A stretch of DNA of 64,000 bases from an uncultured Ruminococcus sp. (GCA_902793125.1 CADBCC010000011.1:1-64000), one strand, 5' to 3'. Shown: positions 18,408-26,957, numbered from the stretch's first letter. The notes: generated by a model from the sequence alone, not told the origin. Translations and numbers: made by a program.

Positions 18408-18411
18408 AAAA

Positions 18412-18445
18412 CAGGGCGCAATGTATTTAATATGTTGTGCCTTAT
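18412..18445 (+). terminator. Weak hairpin after pfkA
   Basis: AGGGCGCAA and TTGTGCCTT can pair (nine pairs, two G-U) across a 13-base loop, followed by ATTTACT. It may end the pfkA transcript, but the T run is short. Confidence 0.45.
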
Positions 18446-18463
18446 TTACTATGCGGGTATACT

Positions 18464-19664
18464 ATGAACAATAAAGATATTATTTTTTTCGGGATTGCTT
18501 TTGAAAAATTCGACATTTTAGATTTTAACGACAATTTTTTCGCGGGAGTACGCTCCAATTACTTTAACAGCGGTTGTGAAGCTCAGACAAACCGTTGTGT
18601 TCAGTATGTGAACGATATTGAATATTCCTTTGTGTACAGTATGCAAAAGGATAAACAGCTCAGCTGGAAGGTTAACCGCGATAAAGTTGTTTACCAGAAC
18701 GCCGAGTTTATTAACGAAAACTGCTACAGAGTCAATACTTATAACAAAAACGGTTTTGTTTTTAAAAGACTCTATTTTAATAACTCACATAAATGGGTAA
18801 GAGCCGAGTATTTTTCGGATGATTCTAAAAAACCCGAATATATTCTTTATCCGTCGCAGGTTGATGGACGGAGACTATTCTCTTCTTGCGTTTACCGACC
18901 GCGGGTTTTTGTATTTCAATTCTGTACCAAATAATAAATTTATCTCTAAAACCGTAATAAAAGATAATTCCGTAAATAATTTAGGCGGATTTGAATTTGA
19001 CTCCGTTGATTTTAATCTTAACAGAAATCTTAATTCAACTTTTGATATTACAAAAGCCGAGTATCTCAGTGATGATAACGGTAAACCTTATTATGAGATT
19101 TCCAATAAGATTTTCCATAAAGAAAACAGCGATTCAAAAAATACTCTCGACGATGAGGATATTAAGATTTACGAAAATATCTCCGAAAAAGATTATTCTG
19201 ACGTTGTAATTAAAAGCAACGGAGAAAACTATAAATATTTCGGAGATGTTGATGAAAATAATAAGCGTTCGGGTTACGGACGGACTGTTACTCCCGAAGG
19301 AACAACAGCGTACGAGGGCGGTTATTATAACGACAGGCGTAACGGGTTCGGAACATTTTACTTTAAAAACGGCAGGGTGAACTATGTCGGAAACTGGCAC
19401 GATAATTTAAGAAACGGTTTCGGCGTAGGTTTCCGCGGTTCCGACGGCTCCTCGCACATAGGTAAATGGGCTGATAATATTCCCAACGGTATCGGAGCGA
19501 GATTTGATAAAAACGGTGATTTTATGTTCTTAGGCGAATATCGCGACGGTAAAAAGCAGGGGAAAGGTATTACAATTAACGACGGTAAATTTGTAGTTTC
19601 TGTTTTTGAAAATGATGAGGTTGTAGCTTCTTATATTATTGACGATTTAATTGAAAAAGAATAA
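18464..19664 (+). pseudogene. MORN-repeat protein, interrupted by a one-base-type frameshift
   Basis: From ATG 18464 a frame encodes about 135 residues (NNKDIIFFGIAFEKFDILDF to YPSQVDG) and then runs into unrelated sequence. From about 18867 the next frame continues with the natural-looking DGDYSLLAFTDRGFLYFN and goes on to 19664. That half holds five MORN-type repeats (YFGDVDENN..GYG, YEGGYYNDRRNGFG, YVGNWHDNLRNGFG, HIGKWADNIPNGIG, FLGEYRDGKKQGKG). One extra base around 18866-18872 (GGACGGAGAC) explains the shift. Intact it would be about 400 aa. Function unknown; MORN repeats suggest a surface or lipid-contacting repeat sheet. No signal peptide is seen. Natural decay or a sequencing error are both possible. 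Confidence 0.75.
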
Positions 19665-19713
19665 TTTTGCATATTATCAATGTTTTTGTGAATAATAGCG
19701 TAGGGTGATTATT

Positions 19714-19938
19714 TTGAAAAAACTGATTACAGCTGTTATTCTTTCGATTATTGCCGCTATATCATTTACAGGCTGTTCAATGGTTAAGGACGCGGCTGAT
19801 GATGCTGAGCAGGTTATCACAGACGCTGAGGATATGGCTTCCGAGGCCGTTTCCGAAATTGAGGATAATAACAACGGCGCAGTTGATGATAACGATGGAA
19901 TAATTGATAATGATGATAAAGAAAAAAATAACGATTAA
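19714..19938 (+). CDS. Small putative lipoprotein with acidic Asp/Asn-rich tail
   Basis: About 74 aa from the TTG at 19714, chosen because TAGGGTGATTA, the ribosome site form of this genome, precedes it. The signal peptide (KKLITAVILSIIAAISFTGC) ends in a lipobox with Cys about residue 20, so it is predicted to be lipid-anchored outside the membrane. The remainder is acidic (DAADDAEQVITDAEDMA, then DDNDGIIDNDDKEKNND). No family recognised. A strong two-way terminator follows and separates it from sigE on the other strand. Confidence 0.75.
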   Translation: MKKLITAVILSIIAAISFTGCSMVKDAADDAEQVITDAEDMASEAVSEIEDNNNGAVDDNDGIIDNDDKEKNND

Positions 19939-19970
19939 AAACCGCCGGTTCATTGAGCCGGCGGTTTTTT
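19937..19970. terminator. Bidirectional terminator between the lipoprotein gene and sigE
   Basis: ACCGCCGGTT pairs with AGCCGGCGGT (one G-U) around a CATTG loop, flanked by AAAA on the left and TTTTTT on the right. It can end transcripts from both converging genes. Confidence 0.92.
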
Positions 19971-19978
19971 GCGCGATT

Positions 19979-20680
19979 TTAAACAATTTTTTCCAAGTCT
20001 TTCTTTAGCCTTTTTATTATTTTCTTTTCCAACCTTGAAATATAGGATTGAGAAATGCCGAGATAATCAGCTACTTCCTTTTGAGTATGCTCTTTTTTAC
20101 CGTTAAGTCCGTATCTAAGCTCCATAATCAATGCCTCGCGCTCGTTTAGATTTGATACGGCTTTAAGTAATTGGCTGCATTCAAGCTCATTTTCAATATC
20201 CCGGTTTATTATATCGGGATCCGAACCCAAAACATCGCATAACAGAAGTTCGTTTCCGTCCCAGTCGGTATTAAGAGGTTCATCAATACTGATTTCGTTT
20301 TTCAGCTGGCTGCTTTTACGTAAAAACATAAGAATTTCATTTTCTATACACCTTGAAGCGTATGTAGCTAATTTTATGTTTTTATCGGGATTAAATGTGT
20401 TTACCGCTTTAATCAGTCCTATTGTTCCGATTGAAATTAAATCTTCTATATTAGCTCCCGTAGTTTCGAAACGTTTAGCTATATATACAACAAGTCTTAA
20501 ATTATGTACAATCAGTTTTTCTTTTTCTTTCTCTTTTCCGTTTCGGATAGATTCAATTACTTTAAGTTCTTCTTCTTTTGTAAGAGGAGGCGGCAGCGTA
20601 TCGCTTCCTCCGACGTAATATATTTCGTCATCCGTGATAAAAAGTTTCAGTAATAATTTTTTAATTAGTTTTAATTTCAT
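19979..20680 (-). CDS. sigE: RNA polymerase sporulation sigma factor SigE (mother cell, early)
   Basis: 233 aa. The N-terminal basic, hydrophobic pro-sequence ([13 protein letters not shown]) is followed by the SigE hallmark [14 protein letters not shown]. Region 2 ([35 protein letters not shown]) recognises -10 elements. Region 4 has a helix-turn-helix ([20 protein letters not shown]). In Bacillus pro-SigE is cut by SpoIIGA after SpoIIR signalling. spoIIGA lies immediately upstream, 4 bases away, so the pair is co-transcribed. This marks the organism as a probable spore former. Confidence 0.96.
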   Translation of the reverse strand: MKLKLIKKLLLKLFITDDEIYYVGGSDTLPPPLTKEEELKVIESIRNGKEKEKEKLIVHNLRLVVYIAKRFETTGANIEDLISIGTIGLIKAVNTFNPDKNIKLATYASRCIENEILMFLRKSSQLKNEISIDEPLNTDWDGNELLLCDVLGSDPDIINRDIENELECSQLLKAVSNLNEREALIMELRYGLNGKKEHTQKEVADYLGISQSYISRLEKKIIKRLKKDLEKIV

Positions 20681-20684
20681 TTTT

Positions 20685-21488
20685 TCAGTCCTTTATGATG
20701 AATTCGGGAATTAACCCTTTAATTTCATTTTTGAATATACCTTCGCAAAGTCCGATATATATTTCTTCGTTTATTTTTTTAGCGTCAATAAAAACAAATT
20801 CAGCTTTAAAACCATATATAATTCCGCTTCCGCCTAAACTGCAAAACGGAATAACCCGCATTTTGCTTTTGTCGGCAAAACATACTTCGCTTGATTCAAC
20901 AACGATTACATTATCTCCGGAAAAAGGCTCTTTTAAATTCAGTCCGCTGTCGGTCTTGCATTTAACATTATACTCTTTATCTTTGTATTTAAAGCGCACA
21001 TTATGAATAAGAAAACTGTTTGTATGATTTTTAAAAACTTTCTTAATAAGAAAGAGAAGAAAGTAAATTATACAGGACAGCAATATTAAGATGATAGGTG
21101 AGATGTTAAAATATACAGCGTTATTAATTATAACCATACTTTCGGGGCGGAAAGCGGTATAAAAATATATCATTGCTCCTGAGAATAAAAAAGAAATAAT
21201 TAGTAAAATAATTGTGTTTTTAAGAAAGCGTTTTATATTCCCGAATCCGAAGCAGATTAAAGACAGCAGAGAAAGAGATACTATATTTATAAAAATATTT
21301 ATCGGAAAATGATTAAAAGGAAGTAACGCGGAAAAACTAAAAACAGAGCCTGTAACGGAAGATAATATAACCCGCGAATACTTTATATTACTTCTTATAA
21401 TTCTTTTAAGTAAAAATAACAGTATGAAATCAACAAACATATTTATAAAGAAAAAAACATCAACATAAATTGTTTGCATTAAAATCAC
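20685..21488 (-). CDS. spoIIGA: Sigma-E processing peptidase SpoIIGA
   Basis: 267 aa. Five hydrophobic segments fill residues 1-155 (starting [20 protein letters not shown]). A soluble aspartic-protease-like domain follows with the active-site motif TDSGLNL near residue 180. In Bacillus it is a septal membrane protease that removes the SigE pro-sequence. The ATG (complement of 21486-21488) follows a ribosome site AAGGGTGATTTTA. Adjacent sigE supports the call. Confidence 0.9.
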   Translation of the reverse strand: MILMQTIYVDVFFFINMFVDFILLFLLKRIIRSNIKYSRVILSSVTGSVFSFSALLPFNHFPINIFINIVSLSLLSLICFGFGNIKRFLKNTIILLIISFLFSGAMIYFYTAFRPESMVIINNAVYFNISPIILILLSCIIYFLLFLIKKVFKNHTNSFLIHNVRFKYKDKEYNVKCKTDSGLNLKEPFSGDNVIVVESSEVCFADKSKMRVIPFCSLGGSGIIYGFKAEFVFIDAKKINEEIYIGLCEGIFKNEIKGLIPEFIIKD

Positions 21489-21498
21489 CCTTAAAAAT

Positions 21499-21531
21499 AT
21501 TATCGCATTAATATAACGTAAAGTATGTCAT
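21499..21531 (-). promoter_or_regulatory. Possible wide-spaced promoter for spoIIGA-sigE
   Basis: On the - strand, ATGACA (21526-21531) and GATAAT (21499-21504) lie 21 bases apart. The Bacillus spoIIG promoter is a sigma-A promoter with an unusually long 22-base spacer activated by Spo0A. I do not see a clear Spo0A box, so this is tentative. Confidence 0.3.
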
Positions 21532-21547
21532 AAAAGGGGAGATAAAA

Positions 21548-21634
21548 ATGTTTGTTAGTGTCATTTTAGGAATATTTATAGGCTCATTTATCGGAGTAGG
21601 TACTATGACAATTTTTAACTATTTCAGGAGATAA
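21548..21634 (+). CDS. Tiny membrane protein, DUF3789-like
   Basis: 28 aa. The ORF starts at ATG after AAAAGGGGAGATAAAA, a strong ribosome site. The sequence is a single hydrophobic helix with glycine spacing (FVSVILGIFIGSFIGVGTM) and a short Arg-ending tail (FNYFRR). It resembles the very short DUF3789 proteins of Firmicutes. Function unknown. It sits divergent to spoIIGA and four bases before a second small ORF. Confidence 0.6.
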   Translation: MFVSVILGIFIGSFIGVGTMTIFNYFRR

Positions 21635-21637
21635 TAT

Positions 21638-21781
21638 ATGGAAAATAAAAAACCAAAAGAAGAGTATAAAGAAAAGACTGTTGTTGAAACTCTGAACAGC
21701 TGGGTAGAAAAATTACAGGAGTTTACCGATAAAAAACTCGATAAACTCGAAGAAAAACTAAATAATTATACAATAAATTAG
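21638..21781 (+). CDS. Small charged hypothetical protein
   Basis: 47 aa from ATG 21638, with TTCAGGAGATAATAT upstream as ribosome site, ending at TAG 21779-21781. Lys and Glu make up about half of it, and SWVEKLQEFTDKKLDKLEEK is likely a helix or coiled coil. No family recognised. The coupling with the 28-aa gene and the terminator that starts at its stop codon support it as a real two-gene unit. Confidence 0.55.
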   Translation: MENKKPKEEYKEKTVVETLNSWVEKLQEFTDKKLDKLEEKLNNYTIN

Positions 21782-21813
21782 GCTTGTTCAAAATACTTTG
21801 AACAAGCCTTAAA
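21780..21813. terminator. Terminator between small ORFs and degV
   Basis: A perfect 13-bp stem (AGGCTTGTTCAAA / TTTGAACAAGCCT) with a 4-base ATAC loop. It starts at the last bases of the 47-aa ORF and lies 12 bases from the degV stop, so it can serve both strands. The flanking T run is weak. Confidence 0.75.
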
Positions 21814-21820
21814 TATACTT

Positions 21821-22708
21821 TTACATATTATTGTTTCTTTCACCTGTAAACGCTAAAGCTAACATTCCCGTGCCTACATGTGTTCCGATTACAGGACCGA
21901 TATCAAGTATCTCGGCATCTTTAACCAAAGGTTTGATTCTTTTCTTAAGCTCTTTAGCTCCCTCTAAGTAATCAGCGTGCCCGATAAATACAGTTTGCTT
22001 TGCATAATCAAAACCGTCCCGCTGCATTTTTTTGATTAAAGCGTCATAAACATTATTAGCGCCTCTGATTTTTCCTGTATTTACAAGCTTACCTTCATCA
22101 TCAAGAGTGAGTATAGGTTTAATTTGAAGAGCTTTAGCGAATGTGGCCGTAACGGACGAAATCCTTCCGCCTCTCTTTAAATGCTCTATATCATCTACAA
22201 CAAACCAGTGAGCTACATTAAGCTTAAGGTTTTCTGCGTATTCAGCTAAATCTTCCATCGAAGGTTTTTCATCTTTGTATTTGTTAGCTAAATAATATAT
22301 CAAAAGGCCCTGGCCGATTGAAGCGCATTTTGAATCAATTATTTTAATTTTGCGCGTAGGGTATTTTTCCTGTAAATCCCTTGCGGCTATTTTACTTGTG
22401 TTATAAGTTCCGCTTAATCCCGAGGTAAAGCTTATATAGAGGATATTTTTATTATCTCTTAAAAATTGCTCGAAATATTCTAAATAGGAATTATAACTAA
22501 TCTGAGTAGTTTTTGGTAACTTACCGTTTCTTAAGTTGTTGTAGAAATCTTTAACAGACATTTCTCTGCCGTCTAAGTAATGGTTATATACTTTGTCATC
22601 CATAAGGAATACCATCGGCATAACCTCTAATCCGCGTTTTTCTGCAAAATCAGCGGGTAAATCACAGGTCGAGTCGGTGATAAGCACATAATCTCCGTAA
22701 TTAACCAT
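21821..22708 (-). CDS. DegV family fatty-acid-binding protein
   Basis: 295 aa. The DegV start ITDSTCDLPADFAEK and the fatty-acid contact motif SFTSGLSGTYNTSKIAA are clear, as is the late HADYLEGAKEL and IGTHVGTGMLALAF. Family members bind fatty acids; several act as FakB subunits delivering exogenous fatty acids to the kinase FakA, not seen here. It has a textbook promoter and GGAGGTTATC ribosome site, so it is likely well expressed and monocistronic. Confidence 0.93.
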   Translation of the reverse strand: MVNYGDYVLITDSTCDLPADFAEKRGLEVMPMVFLMDDKVYNHYLDGREMSVKDFYNNLRNGKLPKTTQISYNSYLEYFEQFLRDNKNILYISFTSGLSGTYNTSKIAARDLQEKYPTRKIKIIDSKCASIGQGLLIYYLANKYKDEKPSMEDLAEYAENLKLNVAHWFVVDDIEHLKRGGRISSVTATFAKALQIKPILTLDDEGKLVNTGKIRGANNVYDALIKKMQRDGFDYAKQTVFIGHADYLEGAKELKKRIKPLVKDAEILDIGPVIGTHVGTGMLALAFTGERNNNM

Positions 22709-22735
22709 GATAACCTCCTTATAAAAACTAAATTA

Positions 22736-22764
22736 ATTATAATAAATACTTATTTAAATGTCAA
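22736..22764 (-). promoter_or_regulatory. Consensus sigma-A promoter for degV
   Basis: On the - strand, TTGACA (22759-22764), a 17-base spacer and TATAAT (22736-22741): a perfect consensus. It overlaps the region just upstream of the divergent ylmC gene. Confidence 0.9.
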
Positions 22765-22781
22765 TAAAAGAGGTGATTATT

Positions 22782-23069
22782 TTGAATTGCAGGCTGGTTG
22801 AGCTGAGAAATAAAGAGGTGATAAGCTGCGAGAACGGATGTCGTATAGGATATGTTGACGATCTTGAGGTTGATACCTCCGACGCTAAAGTAAAGGCACT
22901 GGTTATATACGGAAGACTGAAGTTATTCGGTTTATTTGGAAGAAAAGATGATTTTATTATTCCGTGGAAGAATATTGAGCTAATAGGAGAGGATACTATA
23001 CTTGTGAACTGCTCCGGATCTGACAATAGAAAACACAGAAAAAAAGAGGGTTTTTTTAAGTTTTTTTAA
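22782..23069 (+). CDS. YlmC/YmxH family sporulation protein (PRC-barrel)
   Basis: 95 aa from TTG 22782, which is preceded by AGAGGTGATTATT; the upstream in-frame ATG at 22758 lies inside the degV -35 box and lacks a ribosome site. The PRC-barrel core is visible: RLVELRNKEVIS.ENG.RIGYVDDLEVD, then GLFGRKDDFIIPWKNIELIGEDTILV. YlmC/YmxH proteins occur in spore formers and are sigma-E or sigma-G regulated in some; molecular function unknown. A Lys-rich and Phe-rich tail ends it. Confidence 0.88.
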   Translation: MNCRLVELRNKEVISCENGCRIGYVDDLEVDTSDAKVKALVIYGRLKLFGLFGRKDDFIIPWKNIELIGEDTILVNCSGSDNRKHRKKEGFFKFF

Positions 23070-23318
23070 AAAAATCTCTTTTCTCCCCGTTCCAAAAAAC
23101 TTTTTAGAAACACTAACTAATTTTGTTAATATCTAACAAGGGTATTTTCGCGTATAAGAAATAAAATTACAAGAGTTTTACAAACTGTAATCATTGTAAC
23201 CGTATTTTCCGAATTCACATTTGCATTTTTTAAAATAATGTGTTTAAATAACGTCGAAATGAAATTGTGTGAACCAAAAAATTAAGACGACTAAAGATAC
23301 GGCTAATGCATACGTAGT

Positions 23319-23347
23319 GATTTAGAGCGTAAAAGATTTAGAACGTA
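23319..23347 (+). repeat. Imperfect direct repeat in the SleB-like gene leader
   Basis: GATTTAGAGCGTA (23319-23331) and GATTTAGAACGTA (23335-23347) differ by one base and are offset by 16 bases. They sit just before the ribosome site of the cell-wall hydrolase gene. The 297-base gap (23070-23366) shows no ORF, no clear -10/-35 pair and no riboswitch I recognise. Confidence 0.5.
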
Positions 23348-23366
23348 CTCGATAGGAGGAATAGTT

Positions 23367-24146
23367 TTGAGAAGTTCAAATTACAAACATTCAAATCAAT
23401 TAAGGCACATTCAGGCTGACTCAAAAAATAATTCACGCAAAAATATCAGACCTGCTAAAAAAACAAAGAAAGCCGCTAAGCTCGGTTCAATTGTAGTTAC
23501 AACATTTATTGTGTTCGCTGCGGTAGTAATTCCCGGGATAACACTTATCCAGAATGTTGAAGCGGTTACTAACGTTAAGAACAATGTATTCAGCATTGGC
23601 GGAAGCGAAGTTTTTTCAGATGTTATTTCCGATTCTGATAAGAAGACAGAAACATCCGAACCTGCAAAAAAAGCAACCGAAGCATCTACTCAGAAAGCTA
23701 CAGAAAAAGAAACCGAGGTTAAGGCTCCTAAAACAAAGGCGATTGTAGCGTCGGCTAATGTTGACACCGGCTATAAGCCCAAGCGTATTTCTCTTTCTTC
23801 TTATGACAGAGCAAAGGTTGAACGCCTTGTTATGGGCGAAGCGGGCGGACTCGGATATAAGGGCGCCGCTTTGGTAGCTCAGACAATCCGCGATACAATG
23901 GAGCTTGAGAATAATAACTCAATTGATTATATTATCTCATCATATCAGTATGAGGGAAGTACAGACAAAAAAGCTTCCGATACGGTTAAAAAAGCTGTTT
24001 CCTATATCTTTGATGAAAACGGTTATGCCGTACAGCACAGACTGATTTATTTCTATGCTTCGGACTTAATTGACAGTGAATGGCATGAATCACAGAATTA
24101 TATCGCTTCATGCGGAAGTGAAAGATTTTTTGATCGTTGGAACTAA
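23367..24146 (+). CDS. Cell wall hydrolase, SleB family
   Basis: 259 aa, TTG start after ATAGGAGGAATAGT. A basic cytoplasmic stretch (1-40), one membrane span (LGSIVVTTFIVFAAVVIPGITLI, about 42-64) and a Thr/Lys/Glu-rich linker precede the hydrolase_2 domain at about 145-259. That domain has RLVMGEAGGLGYKGAALVAQTIRD with the catalytic Glu, and ends in the family's RLIYFYASDL and ERFFDRW. SleB in Bacillus is a lytic transglycosylase for spore cortex; this membrane-anchored version may act on vegetative or spore peptidoglycan. A terminator follows. Confidence 0.88.
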   Translation: MRSSNYKHSNQLRHIQADSKNNSRKNIRPAKKTKKAAKLGSIVVTTFIVFAAVVIPGITLIQNVEAVTNVKNNVFSIGGSEVFSDVISDSDKKTETSEPAKKATEASTQKATEKETEVKAPKTKAIVASANVDTGYKPKRISLSSYDRAKVERLVMGEAGGLGYKGAALVAQTIRDTMELENNNSIDYIISSYQYEGSTDKKASDTVKKAVSYIFDENGYAVQHRLIYFYASDLIDSEWHESQNYIASCGSERFFDRWN

Positions 24147-24152
24147 TACATT

Positions 24153-24180
24153 AAACGACTGTTTTAGACAGTCGTTTTTT
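24153..24180 (+). terminator. Terminator after the SleB-like gene
   Basis: A 10-bp stem AAACGACTGT / ACAGTCGTTT with a TTTAG loop and a T tract, starting 7 bases after the stop. Confidence 0.9.
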
Positions 24181-24203
24181 GTTTATTAAATTTCGAAAAA
24201 TCC

Positions 24204-24231
24204 TTGATTTTTTTTAATTTTGTGGTATAAT
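24204..24231 (+). promoter_or_regulatory. Promoter for rpsB-tsf
   Basis: TTGATT at 24204-24209, 16-base spacer, TATAAT at 24226-24231 with an extended -10 (TGG before it). It feeds a leader of about 110 bases before rpsB. Confidence 0.8.
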
Positions 24232-24239
24232 ATATAGGC

Positions 24240-24347
24240 ATTTCGCACGTCAAAGCCTATCGGTGAGGTGCGCGGAAAGGATACATTCCGTGGAATAACC
24301 GATAAAATCAAGGCTTGACGGAGGTTTAACCTAAGGAGGAATAAATA
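24240..24347 (+). promoter_or_regulatory. Structured 5' leader of rpsB, candidate r-protein autoregulatory RNA
   Basis: CGTCAAAGCC-TATCGGT (24248-24264) can pair with ACCGATA (24298-24304) and GGCTTGACG (24312-24320), making a long stem with one asymmetric internal loop (AAATCAA). A GGAA/TTCC hairpin sits inside. A second small hairpin, AGGTT/AACCT, lies just before the AAGGAGG ribosome site. Leaders that bind S2 to control rpsB are known in other bacteria; that this is one is inference. Confidence 0.55.
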
Positions 24348-25088
24348 ATGGCAGCAGTATCCATGAAACAACTTCTTGAAGCAGGTGTGCATTTCGGACA
24401 CCAGACAAGACGTTGGAACCCTAAAATGGCAGAGTATATCTTTACAGAGCGTAACGGTATCTATATTATCGACTTACAGAAAACTGTAAAGAAGCTCGAC
24501 GAAGCTTATAACTTCGTAAAAGAAGTATCAATGGAAGGTAAATGTGTACTTTTCGTCGGTACAAAGAAACAGGCTCAGGATTCTATTAAAGAAGAAGCTG
24601 AGAGAGCAGGCGCTTATTATGTAAACGCAAGATGGCTCGGCGGTATGCTTACTAACTTTTCAACAATCCGCAGAAGAATCGCTCGTTTAAAACAGCTCAG
24701 AGCTATGCAGGAAGACGGCACTTTCGATCTTCTTCCCAAGAAAGAAGTTATTAAACTCAATCTTGAAATTGACAGACTCGAAAAATTCTTAGGCGGTATC
24801 AAAGATATGCCCGAGATGCCCGGAGCTATGTTTATTGTCGATCCCAGAAAAGAAAAGATCGCTGTAGCAGAGGCTAAAAAGCTTGATATCCCCGTTGTAG
24901 CTATTGTTGATACAAACTGCGACCCGGATGAAATTGATTATGTAATCCCCGGTAACGATGACGCTATCCGCGCCGTTAAACTTATCGCGGGAGCTATGGC
25001 TGACGCTATTATCGAAGGTCGTGAAGGCCAGATGGGCGCCGCGGCTATGAACGAGGATATTGAATCCGAAGAAGAAACTGAAGAATAA
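24348..25088 (+). CDS. rpsB: 30S ribosomal protein S2
   Basis: 246 aa. Classic S2 features: [22 protein letters not shown] at the start, [22 protein letters not shown] and the signature [22 protein letters not shown] near residue 185. It ends in a Glu-rich tail ([11 protein letters not shown]). A small-subunit protein needed for S1 docking and translation initiation. tsf follows 25 bases later, the universal rpsB-tsf pair. Expression is probably controlled by the structured leader. Confidence 0.98.
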   Translation: MAAVSMKQLLEAGVHFGHQTRRWNPKMAEYIFTERNGIYIIDLQKTVKKLDEAYNFVKEVSMEGKCVLFVGTKKQAQDSIKEEAERAGAYYVNARWLGGMLTNFSTIRRRIARLKQLRAMQEDGTFDLLPKKEVIKLNLEIDRLEKFLGGIKDMPEMPGAMFIVDPRKEKIAVAEAKKLDIPVVAIVDTNCDPDEIDYVIPGNDDAIRAVKLIAGAMADAIIEGREGQMGAAAMNEDIESEEETEE

Positions 25089-25113
25089 TTTAATATCGAA
25101 AGGATTGGTATAA

Positions 25114-26022
25114 ATGAGTTTTACAGCTCAGGACGTTAAAGCGTTAAGAGAAAAAACCGGCTGCGGTATGATGGACTGCAAAAAGGCTTTAGTTGAAGCT
25201 GACGGTGATATGGATAAAGCGGTTGATATTCTCCGCGAGCAGGGACTTGCGAAGGTTGCTAAAAAAGCTTCCAGAATCGCCGCTGAAGGTGTGGCTTTCG
25301 CTACAACTTCCGATGATAATAAAACAGGAGTAGTAGTTGAGGTTAACGCTGAAACTGACTTCGTTGCAAAGAACGCTGACTTTATGTCTTTTGTAGAGGC
25401 AGTTGCTCAGACTATTCTTAAGAATAACCCCGCTGATGTTGACGCTCTTATGGAGTTAAAGGCTGACGGTACAGATATGACTGTTGATGAGCTTCTCCGT
25501 GAGAAGATTCAGGTTATCGGCGAGAATATTAAAATCCGCCGTTTCAAGAGATTTGAAGGCGCTTGCGTATCTTATGTACACGCAGGCGGAAAAATCGGCG
25601 TACTCGTTAACTTTGATACAGACGCAGTTGATAAGGATGAGTTTGTAGTTTGCGGTAAGGACGTTGCTATGCAGATTGCAGCTTTAGGTACTCAGTATCT
25701 TAACCGTGACGATGTTCCCGCTGAGGTTATCGAGCACGAAAAAGAGATTATGAAGGCTGAAGTTATTAACGCAGGTAAGCCCGAAGCTATCGCTGATAAG
25801 ATTGTTATGGGTAAGATTAACAAGTACTATAAGGAAAACTGTCTTGTTGATCAGGAATTCGTTAAGGACAACAAACAGACTGTTAAGCAGTATGTTGATT
25901 CCGTTGCCAAGTCTCTCGGCGCTAAGATTGAGATTAAAGAGTTTGTTCGTTTTGAAAAGGGCGAAGGACTTGAAAAGCGTCAGGATGATTTCGCTGCAGA
26001 AGTCGCTTCAATGACAAAATAA
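25114..26022 (+). CDS. tsf: Translation elongation factor Ts
   Basis: 302 aa. The UBA-like N-terminus carries the EF-Ts signature LREKTGCGMMDCKKALVEADGD. The dimerisation and core domains include VEVNAETDFVAKN, which contacts EF-Tu in the family. It exchanges GDP for GTP on EF-Tu. Paired with rpsB and followed by a strong terminator. Confidence 0.98.
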   Translation: MSFTAQDVKALREKTGCGMMDCKKALVEADGDMDKAVDILREQGLAKVAKKASRIAAEGVAFATTSDDNKTGVVVEVNAETDFVAKNADFMSFVEAVAQTILKNNPADVDALMELKADGTDMTVDELLREKIQVIGENIKIRRFKRFEGACVSYVHAGGKIGVLVNFDTDAVDKDEFVVCGKDVAMQIAALGTQYLNRDDVPAEVIEHEKEIMKAEVINAGKPEAIADKIVMGKINKYYKENCLVDQEFVKDNKQTVKQYVDSVAKSLGAKIEIKEFVRFEKGEGLEKRQDDFAAEVASMTK

Positions 26023-26037
26023 TTTAAATATTTACAC

Positions 26038-26065
26038 GCGGCAACCGAAAGGTTGCCGCTTTTTT
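26038..26065 (+). terminator. Terminator of rpsB-tsf
   Basis: A 9-bp stem GCGGCAACC / GGTTGCCGC with a GAAA tetraloop, followed by TTTTTT. Confidence 0.95.
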
Positions 26066-26117
26066 TATATGATAGTAAAGTATAACATATCCTTTATTAC
26101 AAAAATGTATCCAAATA

Positions 26118-26148
26118 TTGATTTATAATTCCTTTATAGCGTTATAAT
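26118..26148 (+). promoter_or_regulatory. Probable promoter for pyrH
   Basis: TTGATT at 26118-26123 and TATAAT at 26143-26148. The 19-base spacer is long, so the -35 assignment is less sure than the -10. Confidence 0.55.
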
Positions 26149-26205
26149 ATCCGTGTGTTAGAGTAAAATTAATGTGAATATAAATTTATATGGAGTGTTT
26201 AAATT

Positions 26206-26910
26206 ATGGGACTTAAATACAAAAGAATTTTATTAAAACTTTCCGGTGAATCTTTGGCCGGAGATAAAAAAATGGGTATTGATTTTGATACTGTTTCAAA
26301 AATCTGCGAACCTATAAAGAAACTTAACGATGAAGGCGCCGAGATTGCTATTGTTGTAGGCGGCGGAAACTTCTGGAGAGGAAGAAGCTCAGGTTCAATG
26401 GACAGAACAAGAGCAGACCATATCGGAATGCTTGCTACAGCTATTAACGCTTTGGGAGTTGCCGATTCTCTCGAGGCTTTAGGAGTTGACGTAAGAGTTC
26501 AGACCGCTATTTCAATGCGCCAGGTCGCTGAACCTTATATCCGCGGAAAAGCGATACGCCATTTAGAAAAAGGCAGGGTAGTTGTTTTTGGCTGCGGTAC
26601 AGGTAATCCGTTCTTCAGCACAGATACAGCCGCCGCTTTAAGAGCAGCTGAAATTGAGGCAGAAATAATTATGAAAGCAACTATGGTTGACGGTGTTTAC
26701 GACAGTGATCCGAAAACAAACCCCAACGCTGTTAAATTCGATGAAATCACACACCATGATGTGCTTAATAAAGATTTAGCCGTTATGGACAGCACCGCGG
26801 CGTCTCTTTGTAAGGATAACGGTATTGAAATTATCGTATTCAATATTGATGAGCCGGATAATATTTATAAAGCCGTTAAAGGCGAAAATATCGGTACATT
26901 AGTTCATTAA
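26206..26910 (+). CDS. pyrH: UMP kinase
   Basis: 234 aa, hexameric bacterial UMP kinase of the amino-acid-kinase fold. It shows [37 protein letters not shown] and the late [17 protein letters not shown]. It phosphorylates UMP to UDP. It lies in the usual rpsB-tsf-pyrH-frr order, but here with its own promoter after a terminator. The ATG follows TATGGAGTGTTTAAATT. Confidence 0.97.
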   Translation: MGLKYKRILLKLSGESLAGDKKMGIDFDTVSKICEPIKKLNDEGAEIAIVVGGGNFWRGRSSGSMDRTRADHIGMLATAINALGVADSLEALGVDVRVQTAISMRQVAEPYIRGKAIRHLEKGRVVVFGCGTGNPFFSTDTAAALRAAEIEAEIIMKATMVDGVYDSDPKTNPNAVKFDEITHHDVLNKDLAVMDSTAASLCKDNGIEIIVFNIDEPDNIYKAVKGENIGTLVH

Positions 26911-26957
26911 AACTTTATCAGCGTGTTACCGCTGAATTATATTTCCCGCGTTACAGC

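Noticed and set aside
22758..22784. ATG 22758 as the ylmC start
   Set aside because: It lies inside the degV -35 box and has no ribosome site, while TTG 22782 has a perfect AGGTGATT at the right distance.
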